Assembly (NCBI GenBank): GCA_024277475.1
Contig: JAJRVC010000173.1
Location: 1 to 10,822 of the forward strand
Source: Deltaproteobacteria bacterium
GTDB taxonomy: Bacteria; Desulfobacterota; Desulfobacteria; Desulfobacterales; JAFDCJ01
Reading direction: 5' to 3'
Length of the DNA stretch: 10,822 nt
Part shown: positions 1 to 5,764 of the stretch, piece after piece
How positions within the stretch are numbered: the first letter of the stretch is position 1
Layout: each line of letters opens with the position of its first letter
Notes under the pieces: generated by a model
What the model was told of the DNA's origin: nothing
Seen by the model: only the letters and a program-made list of their open reading frames with translations
Database searches by the model: none
Program-made: the position numbers and the translations under genes

Positions 1-102
1 AAAAATTAAAATACCATTAAAGAAAGATAGGGGCAGCTCAAACAAGTAAACTGTAGTGCCGAAAAAGTTGTCGTAAAATTTGTAACTTATTTATATCATG
101 GA

Positions 103-115
103 TAATACTGTATTA
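103..115. promoter_or_regulatory. Inverted repeat in the leader of the E1 beta gene, possible operator
   Basis: The leader holds TAATAC-T-GTATTA, a perfect 6-1-6 inverted repeat, directly followed by the overlapping 8-base palindrome ACAATTGT (115-122). The pair lies about 35-55 bases before the start codon at 157. Bases 1-156 are AT-rich and I see no coding stretch in them, so this is a true leader and not the tail of an E1 alpha gene. A weak sigma-70-like pair (TTGTCG at 68-73, TTATAT at 91-96, 17-base spacer) lies just upstream. Binding by a regulator is inference only, because short AT palindromes also arise by chance. Confidence 0.22.
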
Positions 116-156
116 CAATTGTCGAACTTGGGTTAAGAGAAAAAGGAGGAAGAACA

Positions 157-1179
157 ATGGCAACACGTACGATAACTTTTCGTGATGCGGTTAACGAGGC
201 CATGCGGCTGGAGATGCGCCGTGACCCTACCGTGGTTCTCTTTGGGGAAGATGTCGCGGGGGGCGCGACCCTGCCCCATATGGAAGGAGAAAATAAAGAG
301 GCCTGGGGTGGTGTTCTGGGTGTCACCAAGGGACTGGCGACGGAGTTTGGACGCAACCGGGTTCTTGACACTCCCATCAGCGAATCGGCCATCATCGGCG
401 CAGCTGTGGGTGCGGCCTCCACCGGTCTGCGCCCTATTGCCGAACTGATGTTCGTAGACTTCTTGGGTGTCTGCTTTGACCAAATCTTTAACCAGGGTGC
501 TAAACTGCGCTACATGTTCGGCGGCAAGGCCCAGGTGCCCATGGTCGTCCGCACGATGATCGGCGCCGGCGTACGGGCGGCCGCCCAGCACTCTGAGTGC
601 CTTTACTCGATTTTTGCCCATATACCGGGGATCAAGTCGATCGTACCATCCACGCCTTATGACGCCAAGGGCTTGCTCTAATCCGCTATCCGGGATAACG
701 ATCCGGTCATGTTCTTCGAACATAAAGTGCTGTACGATATGGAAGGCGAGGTGCCCGAGGATGACTATACCATTCCACTGGGCGTGGCGGACGTTAAGCG
801 GCAGGGCAAGGACGCGACCATCGTGACCCTTGGGCGCATGGTTCATCTGGCACTGGAGGCCGCCGACAAGTTGGCCAACGACGGAGTGGACGTCGAGGTG
901 ATCGACTTGCGATCCATCTCACCCATGGACGGGGATGCCATCCTGAATTCGGTCAAGAAGACCCATCGCTTGGTCGTGGTAGATGAGGACTATCCCCGCT
1001 GCAGTGTGGCGACGGATGTCATTGCCCTGGTCGCCGACCAGGCCTTTGATTACCTGGATGCGCCCTGCAAAATGATCACCGCCCCGCACGCGCCGGTGCC
1101 TTTCAGTCCAGAACTGGAGGACGTTTATATCCCAAAGGCGGACACCATCGTCTCAACGGTTAAATCACAGGTTGAATAA
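157..1179 (+). pseudogene. 2-oxoacid/acetoin dehydrogenase E1 component, beta subunit, interrupted by an in-frame TAA
   Basis: The E1 beta subunit pairs with E1 alpha to bind thiamine diphosphate and decarboxylate a 2-oxoacid (pyruvate or a branched-chain acid) or cleave acetoin, passing the acyl group to the lipoyl E2. The N-terminal half shows the cofactor-side motif DTPISESAIIG (Glu76) and the conserved QHSE (145-148). The C-terminal half shows the transketolase C domain (VDVEVIDLRSISPMD, then VVVDED). Read through, it would be 340 residues, the normal family length. Codon 175 (679-681) is TAA, exactly where relatives usually have Lys in DAKGLL-K-SAIRD. The frame is unchanged across it, so this is a point nonsense change or a sequencing error, not a frameshift. 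The halves are 157-681 and 709-1179; the ATG at 709 has no good ribosome site. The start at 157 follows AGGAGGA (144-150). Together with the following acoX, acetoin dehydrogenase (AcoB-like) is the favoured reading, with PdhB as the alternative. Confidence 0.88.
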
Positions 1180-1253
1180 CTACAAACCTTGTCATTTCGT
1201 TTGCGATTGGGCCATATTATTTGGACAAAAACGCCGTACCAGTAATCGACCAG

Positions 1254-1277
1254 GATACTGGATGCTTGATACTGGAT
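1254..1277. repeat. Paired GATACTGGAT direct repeat in the E1 beta-acoX spacer
   Basis: GATACTGGAT occurs at 1254-1263 and again at 1268-1277, separated by GCTT. The 245-base spacer 1180-1424 has no gene. This pair lies in its first half and the sigma-54 promoter candidate in its second half. Chains of such near-repeats are, in my recollection, common in intergenic DNA of sulfate-reducing deltaproteobacteria. No function is claimed. Confidence 0.5.
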
Positions 1278-1340
1278 TAACGATGTATTCTGTCTTTTCT
1301 ATTAAAAGTGATAGAATTCCTTAAATATTCAATCTGGCTA

Positions 1341-1355
1341 TGGCATAAATCATGC
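1341..1355 (+). promoter_or_regulatory. Sigma-54 (-24/-12) promoter candidate for acoX
   Basis: TGGCATAAATCATGC matches the sigma-54 consensus TGGCAC-N5-TTGC in the invariant GG and GC, which sit exactly 12 bases apart, and in TGGCA and TGC. With C1355 as -12, transcription would begin near 1367 and leave a leader of about 58 bases before acoX at 1425. Acetoin operons in several bacteria are driven by sigma-54 with the activator AcoR, which fits the gene it precedes. The perfect inverted repeat ATCATG-CGCAAA-CATGAT (1349-1366) overlaps the -12 element and could be a binding site. No activator gene is in view. Confidence 0.55.
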
Positions 1356-1424
1356 GCAAACATGATGTGATTTCAATAAGCAGGTACTAAGACGCGAAGT
1401 TTCCCCCACTTTGGAGAATGTATC

Positions 1425-2426
1425 ATGTTAACGATTGGGATCATCGCCAATCCCGCCTCCGGCAAAGATATCCGCCGTCTGGTCACCCATGCTTCGGTGT
1501 ATGACAACTTGGAAAAAACACACATCCTGCGGCGGATATTTCTGGCGTTGGATGCCGTCGGAATCCAGGAGGTGGTCTACATGCCTGACTATGACGGACT
1601 GGTGGCAAAGGCCCTGAAGGGGTTGAAACTTTCGCTGCAGGCCTCCCAGCTTCACATGGATATGTGGGCCGACGAACGCGACACAACTGAAGCCGCCGGA
1701 CGGTTTTGCGAGAGTGGTGTGGGCTGCATCATCACATTAGGTGGCGATGGTACCAACCGCGCCGTAGCCATGGGCTGCCGCAGCATCCCCCTGGTTGCCG
1801 TTTCCACCGGCACCAACAATGTCTTCCCCAGTATGATAGAAGGCACCGTGGCCGGGATGGCGGCGGCTTTAATCGCTAAGGAAGTTGTAGATCTGAAAAA
1901 GTTCACCTACGTTGCTAAACAGCTGGAAGTGCGTGTAAATGGCCGGATGACGGAGATCGCTTTGATCGATGTGGTGGTTTGCACGGAACTCTTCGTCGGT
2001 AGCCGAGCCCTTTGGGACCCGGACTGCATCCGGGAGATCGTTCTCTCGCGGGCTGAACCGGACTGTATCGGTATGTCATCCATTGGCGGCCTTTTAAAGC
2101 CTATAGGCCCCCGGGATCCACAGGGAATGTATGTGCGGCTGGGCAAGGGAAATACCAGTGTGCTGGCCCCGGTGGGTCCCGGCCTGATCAGAAAGGTGGA
2201 AACCCGGGAATATCGCTTGCTGTCTCTGGGGGAGGAGGTGGTTCTCGAGCCTGCTGCTTGCACCATCGCCGTGGACGGCGAGCGGCAGATCGAAGTCTAT
2301 GCTGATCAGAAAGTGAGCGTTCGGTTGACCAACCACGGCCCTTGCGTGGTGGATGTGCAGCGTTGTATGCACGAGGCAAGTCGCTGCGGTGTCTTCCAAA
2401 CGGTTGCCATATATTGTGCGAAATAG
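1425..2426 (+). CDS. acoX: AcoX-like protein of the ATP-NAD kinase fold
   Basis: The 333-residue product belongs to the ATP-NAD kinase/diacylglycerol kinase-like superfamily, in the branch found in acetoin catabolic operons (AcoX). Its exact reaction is not established in that context; nucleotide or NAD phosphorylation is the family expectation. Visible motifs are the N-terminal IIANPASGKD (6-15), the signature LGGDGTNR (105-112) with the GGDG nucleotide-binding core, and STGTNNVFP (127-135). A C-terminal beta-rich part includes AVDGERQIEV near residue 287, typical of the second domain of this fold. Full length is as expected. The ATG at 1425 follows GGAG (1413-1416) at good spacing. A sigma-54-type promoter 70 bases upstream suggests transcription separate from the E1 beta gene. 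It could be a free-standing NAD kinase paralogue, but its position after an E1 beta gene favours AcoX. Confidence 0.86.
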   Translation: MLTIGIIANPASGKDIRRLVTHASVYDNLEKTHILRRIFLALDAVGIQEVVYMPDYDGLVAKALKGLKLSLQASQLHMDMWADERDTTEAAGRFCESGVGCIITLGGDGTNRAVAMGCRSIPLVAVSTGTNNVFPSMIEGTVAGMAAALIAKEVVDLKKFTYVAKQLEVRVNGRMTEIALIDVVVCTELFVGSRALWDPDCIREIVLSRAEPDCIGMSSIGGLLKPIGPRDPQGMYVRLGKGNTSVLAPVGPGLIRKVETREYRLLSLGEEVVLEPAACTIAVDGERQIEVYADQKVSVRLTNHGPCVVDVQRCMHEASRCGVFQTVAIYCAK

Positions 2427-2517
2427 GGTCAAGCTTGCCTGAATCGTAACTGCGAACGCCTACGATCGTGTAAAGAGTAAAGAATAAATATCACCGATCC
2501 GGATGGATCTATTTAAT

Positions 2518-2524
2518 AAGGAGG
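2518..2524 (+). promoter_or_regulatory. Strong ribosome binding site that fixes the SRPBCC gene start at 2530
   Basis: AAGGAGG sits five bases before the ATG at 2530. An in-frame ATG at 2503 would place this site inside the coding sequence and has no ribosome site of its own, so the downstream ATG is preferred. Confidence 0.8.
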
Positions 2525-2529
2525 TATTT

Positions 2530-2955
2530 ATGTCCAGAGTCTCGATGCAAACGACCATTCCTGCTTCGGCGGACGAAGTATGGAAAACCATCAGTGACTT
2601 CAACGGGCTTCCCAAGTTCGTCTCCGCCATCACCAACAGCAGCCTGGAGGGTTCCGGTGTGGGGGCCGTACGCACATTGACACTTCAAGACAGTGACGCT
2701 CCGATTGTAGAAAAACTGGAGAGTGTGGACAAACAGGCGCGAACGCTAAGCTACTCGATTATCCAATCACCGCTGCCGCTGGCAGATTATATCGCCACCG
2801 TGGAGGTGCGGCCACTGGACGAAAAGCAGTGTGAGCTAAAGTGGTGGAGTACCTTCGAACCCAAAGGGGCTCCGGAAGCCGAGGCACAAAAAATTGTGGA
2901 GGGTGTCTATACTATGGCGTTTGACGGGTTAAAGAAAATTTACGCAGGTGGATGA
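2530..2955 (+). CDS. SRPBCC-fold (polyketide cyclase/START-like) small protein
   Basis: The 141-residue protein has the layout of the SRPBCC/Bet v1-like helix-grip fold (Polyketide_cyc2 type). It opens with a strand and the motif TTIPASADEVWKTISDFNGLP (residues 8-28), then strands around GVGAVRTLTL and TLSYSII, the late Trp-rich strand CELKWWSTFEP, and a long C-terminal helix ending FDGLKKIYAGG. Such proteins bind hydrophobic ligands in a deep cavity and act as cyclases, lipid carriers or stress proteins; no catalytic residue can be assigned here. There is no signal peptide or membrane segment, so it is probably cytoplasmic. It lies 103 bases after acoX on the same strand and may share its transcript. 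Fold confidence is high, function unknown. Confidence 0.84.
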   Translation: MSRVSMQTTIPASADEVWKTISDFNGLPKFVSAITNSSLEGSGVGAVRTLTLQDSDAPIVEKLESVDKQARTLSYSIIQSPLPLADYIATVEVRPLDEKQCELKWWSTFEPKGAPEAEAQKIVEGVYTMAFDGLKKIYAGG

Positions 2956-2996
2956 TGGCGGCAGATAGCTGTTCGCGAGACAAAAGGAAATCATAG

Positions 2997-3230
2997 GCGT
3001 TCATAGATTCAAAAAATAGGGTTCAGGGCTCCATGTTTGAGTTACCGAAACGGTTCAGGTATTTGGTGATAAAAATAGGAAAGGAAAATATGCTCATCTC
3101 CGGCATAACGGGTGAAGAATTAATAGTTGACTCGTAGCCCAAATCGATGGAACCCGTGGCAACCATAATATGTACATACTTTGCCGAATGGAGGCGTCTA
3201 ATGATGCGGATTCACTACAAAAACACATAG
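2997..3230 (+). other. Spacer of about 300 bases with a possible decayed reading frame
   Basis: Bases 2956-3252 hold no recognisable gene. One frame is open from 2997 to 3227 except for a single TAG at 3135-3137. A 34-residue ORF (ATG at 3033, starting MFELPKRFRY) ends at that TAG, and the same frame then runs on to TAG at 3228-3230. A GGAAAGG stretch precedes an internal ATG at 3090, which would give a 15-residue peptide. The translation matches no family I know. It may be a gene remnant or chance. GGTTCAGG occurs twice (3020-3027 and 3052-3059) and resembles the GTTC-rich repeat ends near 8452. Confidence 0.2.
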
Positions 3231-3252
3231 GCTTAAACAAAAGACTGTAAAC

Positions 3253-3858
3253 ATGAAAGAAATAATGGACGGTTATGTGGGAGTTAAATTTAAAACTATT
3301 TTGCTGGGTTCAGATGTGACATTTAGCATAGATGATATCCACCCTCTCGTGCAAAAGAATTGTAACCTGCTCAGACAACATGGAATGACCCATCAAAACG
3401 CCGGGAATATCAGTATTCGACACAATGGAGGGTTGATCATTACCTCATCGGGCTCCAATCTGGGAAGTATCGAACGGGATGATATAGTAGATGTTCGAAA
3501 GTGTTCAATAAAAAAGAGTGTGGTAGAGTATATGGGACCCAATGTTCCTTCATCGGAGACGTTTATGCATTCCATGATTTTTCAATGCAAACCCGATATA
3601 AACGCTATCGTTCATGTACATGATCCTGAAACGCTGACCCGGGCGGCTGCCGAAATAGGCACAACGGAAAAAGAAGTGCCCTATGGGACTCTTGAACTGG
3701 CATGCATGGCCTGCAACACGTTTTTGAAGGCCGATAAAATTATTGTTTTAAGAAACCATGGATATGTAGCAGTTGGATTAGATTTAAACGAAGCGGTCGA
3801 TCTCGTGATATCGACTCATTTGAAAATTAAAGAGAAAGGTCTGGATCCGGTCTCCTGA
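3253..3858 (+). CDS. Class II aldolase/adducin family protein
   Basis: Zinc-dependent aldolases of this family (fuculose-, rhamnulose- and ribulose-phosphate types, and epimerase or decarboxylase relatives) cut or rearrange sugar phosphates, usually releasing dihydroxyacetone phosphate plus an aldehyde. The 201-residue length is typical. Visible are the phosphate-binding GNIS (51-54) and TSSGSN (64-69), the catalytic acid region PSSETFMH with Glu102, and the three zinc ligands in HVHD (His121, His123) and NHG (His169). All key residues are present, so the enzyme should be active. The ATG at 3253 lacks a clear Shine-Dalgarno sequence, and ATG 3265 is an alternative. The N-terminal 25 residues are longer than in FucA. 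The codons are AT-rich compared with the left-hand genes. An FGGY kinase and a dehydrogenase nearby suggest a ketose-phosphate substrate, whose identity is unknown. Confidence 0.9.
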   Translation: MKEIMDGYVGVKFKTILLGSDVTFSIDDIHPLVQKNCNLLRQHGMTHQNAGNISIRHNGGLIITSSGSNLGSIERDDIVDVRKCSIKKSVVEYMGPNVPSSETFMHSMIFQCKPDINAIVHVHDPETLTRAAAEIGTTEKEVPYGTLELACMACNTFLKADKIIVLRNHGYVAVGLDLNEAVDLVISTHLKIKEKGLDPVS

Positions 3859-3886
3859 AAAAGAAGTTAGCAGGAAATGATTAGAT

Positions 3887-4084
3887 TTAGGTAAAATTTG
3901 TTCGCCCCTCTTTAAATTGCTGAATATTCAGGAGTTCATCATTGACAAAAAAGCCGAGAATTTCTATATTCCGCTCGAAAAGCCAACCCTCAACAGCGTC
4001 GGCAAAGAATGAAAATAATACGCCGCAAGCGGATTGGATCTCAATGCCTTCTTCCGGAAAACGCTGAAGAAATATAGATCCTGT
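3887..4084 (-). other. 304-base spacer with an open but startless minus-strand frame
   Basis: Bases 3859-4162 lie between the aldolase and the dehydrogenase. On the minus strand 65 codons are open between a TAA whose complement is at 4085-4087 and a TAA at 3887-3889, reading for example QRFPEEGIEIQ and RNIEILGFFVNDELLNIQ. There is no ATG, GTG or TTG in that frame. The plus strand in the same register also reads plausibly (NIQEFIIDKKAENFYIPL) up to a TGA at 4010-4012. I recognise neither. It is most likely a gene relic or repeat-derived DNA, and no intact gene is supported. Confidence 0.2.
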
Positions 4085-4104
4085 TTATCCTGTAAATCCT
4101 GTCA
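4078..4104. repeat. Three tandem 9-base ATCCTGTNN units
   Basis: ATCCTGTTT, ATCCTGTAA and ATCCTGTCA follow one another without a gap. The reverse complement reads as AGGAT-bearing units such as TTACAGGAT. Short tandem strings of this kind recur between genes of many deltaproteobacteria, to my recollection. This one lies 58 bases before the dehydrogenase gene. Confidence 0.6.
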
Positions 4105-4162
4105 GTATTCCTTTTAGAGGGTTAAATCACTCTTAACCAATTTAATTTAATGGAATTATTAC

Positions 4163-5176
4163 ATGAAAGTAGCTAAATGGTATAACAACAAAGACATTCG
4201 GATAGAAGAAGAGACCACGCCCAAGCCCGGTCAAAACGAGATGCTTGTCAAGGTAGTTTCATGCGGCATATGCGGCAGCGATATTGTTGAATGGTACCGG
4301 ATTCCGAGAGCTCCGCTGGTGCAGGGGCATGAAATTGGTGCTGAAGTCGTTGAGGTCGGAGAATCCGTTAAGAAATTTAAACCGGGAGACAGGGTATTCA
4401 TTGCCCCCAAGGTGCCGTGTATGAAATGTTCATACTGTAATAACGGACACTACCCGGTCTGTTCGGAAGTTAGAGACAGGCTTCCGGGAGGATTTGCCGA
4501 ATATATTCTTGTCTCGGACTCCCTGGTAGAGCATGGGACTTACCGTTTACCGGACATGATCACCTATGATCAAAGCACTTTCATCGAGCCGCTGGCATGT
4601 GTTATCAGAGCTCAGAGACTTGCCGGAGTGCAGGAGGGCCAAACGGTCATGGTGATGGGATGCGGTATGTCGGGGTTGATGCACGTAAAACTTGCCGAAT
4701 CAAAAAATTGTAAAATTATGGCCTCCGATATAAACCCGGAGAGACTGGCGGTTGCCGCCGGGTGCGGTGCGGATATTACCATTGATGCCACGCAGAATGT
4801 TCCTGAACGGCTTTTGGATAAAGATGCCAAAAAGGCTGGGGTTGTCGTTTTGTGCACTTCGGCAATTGATGCGATTGAACATGCATGGAAATGTGTGGAT
4901 AAAGGCGGTGCCATTGTTTTTTTTGCTGTACCCGACCCTGGCAAGCGCATTACGATACCGATAAATGCCCTTTGGACCCGGGAGGTTAAAATACTTACTT
5001 CTTATTATTGTGGTCCTCCGGATATTGTCGAGGCCATAAAGCTTATCAAAACGGGAACCATCGTCGTAGATGATTTGATCACCCACAGACTTCCCTTAAG
5101 CGACACTGCCAAAGGCTTTCAGCTGGTAATGGACGGCAGGGAATCGATAAAAGTCATTATTAAGCCTAACCTTTGA
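4163..5176 (+). CDS. Zinc-dependent medium-chain alcohol/polyol dehydrogenase
   Basis: The 337-residue enzyme of the MDR superfamily (sorbitol/threonine dehydrogenase-like) oxidises a secondary alcohol or polyol to a ketone with NAD(P). Catalytic zinc ligands are Cys37 in CGICGSD, His56-Glu57 in GHE, and Glu142 in FIEPLACV. The structural zinc lobe is Cys86, Cys89, Cys92 and Cys100. The Rossmann fold carries GCGMSG (166-171), and Asp189 at the end of the second strand suggests NAD preference. All motifs are intact and the length is typical. The start MKVAKWY matches the usual family N-terminus. The ribosome site is weak, and a nine-codon frame (4150-4176) overlaps the start and may be fortuitous. 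With the aldolase upstream and the FGGY kinase downstream, a polyol-to-ketose step is the likely role. Threonine dehydrogenase is less likely because no KBL lyase gene adjoins it. Confidence 0.93.
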   Translation: MKVAKWYNNKDIRIEEETTPKPGQNEMLVKVVSCGICGSDIVEWYRIPRAPLVQGHEIGAEVVEVGESVKKFKPGDRVFIAPKVPCMKCSYCNNGHYPVCSEVRDRLPGGFAEYILVSDSLVEHGTYRLPDMITYDQSTFIEPLACVIRAQRLAGVQEGQTVMVMGCGMSGLMHVKLAESKNCKIMASDINPERLAVAAGCGADITIDATQNVPERLLDKDAKKAGVVVLCTSAIDAIEHAWKCVDKGGAIVFFAVPDPGKRITIPINALWTREVKILTSYYCGPPDIVEAIKLIKTGTIVVDDLITHRLPLSDTAKGFQLVMDGRESIKVIIKPNL

Positions 5177-5229
5177 TTTCAGTTCTCTTTGAATTGTATA
5201 TCGGTTGAGTCATTGATGAGGAGGGTTCT

Positions 5230-5610
5230 ATGATATTGCAACATGTGGCACTTACCAGCAGCTCTGAAGAAAAATCGGATAAATTTTACCAAACCTTGTT
5301 AGGGTTGCAGAAATCAGAGTCTAAGACATTGCCAACCACCCTTTCTAAAGCCATATTCGAAATTAATTTTGAATTAAAGATCATTAACTACCTGGATAAG
5401 CATCTTCATTTCGAGATATTCCTGACCCGCAATAATAGAAACAGCGTCAGAAAAATCGAACATGTTTGTCTCGAGGTTGATGATCTTGAAGCCTTTCTCG
5501 AAAAATGCCGCACCTTGCAAGTAAAAATTCTTCAGGTGCCCAAAGGAGATAAACTGCTGACATTTATTTCAGACTATGATGATAATTTTTTTGAAATAAA
5601 AGGCAAATAG
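5230..5610 (+). CDS. VOC-superfamily (glyoxalase/bleomycin-resistance fold) protein
   Basis: The 126-residue product has the paired beta-alpha-beta-beta-beta modules of the vicinal oxygen chelate fold. The first begins LQHVALTSSSEEKSDKFYQ with the helix before the TLLGL turn, and the second begins IEHVCLEVDDLEAFLEKC and ends DDNFFEIKG. Candidate metal ligands are His5, Glu62, His78 and Glu122, the usual positions. Family members are lactoylglutathione lyases, epimerases, extradiol dioxygenases and resistance proteins; which one this is cannot be told. A role in handling a reactive carbonyl product of the neighbouring aldolase or dehydrogenase is a guess. GAGGAGGG (5218-5225) gives a strong start at 5230, 53 bases after the dehydrogenase gene, so co-transcription is likely. 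Lys/Asn/Ile-rich codons match the AT-rich block. Confidence 0.82.
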   Translation: MILQHVALTSSSEEKSDKFYQTLLGLQKSESKTLPTTLSKAIFEINFELKIINYLDKHLHFEIFLTRNNRNSVRKIEHVCLEVDDLEAFLEKCRTLQVKILQVPKGDKLLTFISDYDDNFFEIKGK

Positions 5611-5627
5611 CAGGCAGGTCTGCGCGA

Positions 5628-5741
5628 TTGATTATTGAAAAAATCGATAAGAACGGAGCATTGCCAAGTACTATCGGCGGAGAGTTCATTGAGAGAAAAA
5701 GTGTTAAAGATCCGGGAGTGGAAAGCAGAAAGAAAAATTGA
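5628..5741 (+). CDS. Possible 37-residue ORF or gene tail, unrecognised
   Basis: A frame open from before 5604 to TGA at 5739-5741 can start at TTG 5628. It reads like real protein (IIEKIDKNGALPSTIGGEF, then ERKSVKDPGVE). It is in a different frame from the VOC gene ending at 5610. There is no convincing ribosome site. It could be the C-terminal remnant of a lost gene whose body was deleted, with the next gene's ribosome site directly behind it. I do not recognise the family. Confidence 0.25.
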   Translation: MIIEKIDKNGALPSTIGGEFIERKSVKDPGVESRKKN

Positions 5742-5764
5742 GTGTAAAAGAGGAGAAATGAACT

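Noticed and set aside
679..681. Recoding of the in-frame stop as selenocysteine or pyrrolysine
   Set aside because: The codon is TAA; Sec uses TGA and Pyl uses TAG, and family alignment expects Lys here.
133..846. 237-codon open frame on the minus strand across the E1 beta gene
   Set aside because: It is the antisense shadow of a well-supported plus-strand gene. Its translation is rich in His/Arg and matches no family.
709..1179. Independent gene for the C-terminal half of E1 beta
   Set aside because: The ATG at 709 has no ribosome site, and the sequence continues the same domain in the same frame, so it is treated as part of the interrupted gene.
2503..2529. Upstream in-frame start for the SRPBCC gene
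   Set aside because: The strong AAGGAGG at 2518-2524 lies inside this extension and serves the ATG at 2530.
2959..2972. Second sigma-54-like site (TGGCGGCAGATAGC) after the SRPBCC gene
   Set aside because: The GG-to-GC distance is one base too short for a -24/-12 promoter.
3127..3169. TTGACT with CATAAT as a sigma-70 promoter for the aldolase gene
   Set aside because: The spacer is 31 bases, far beyond the 16-18 needed.
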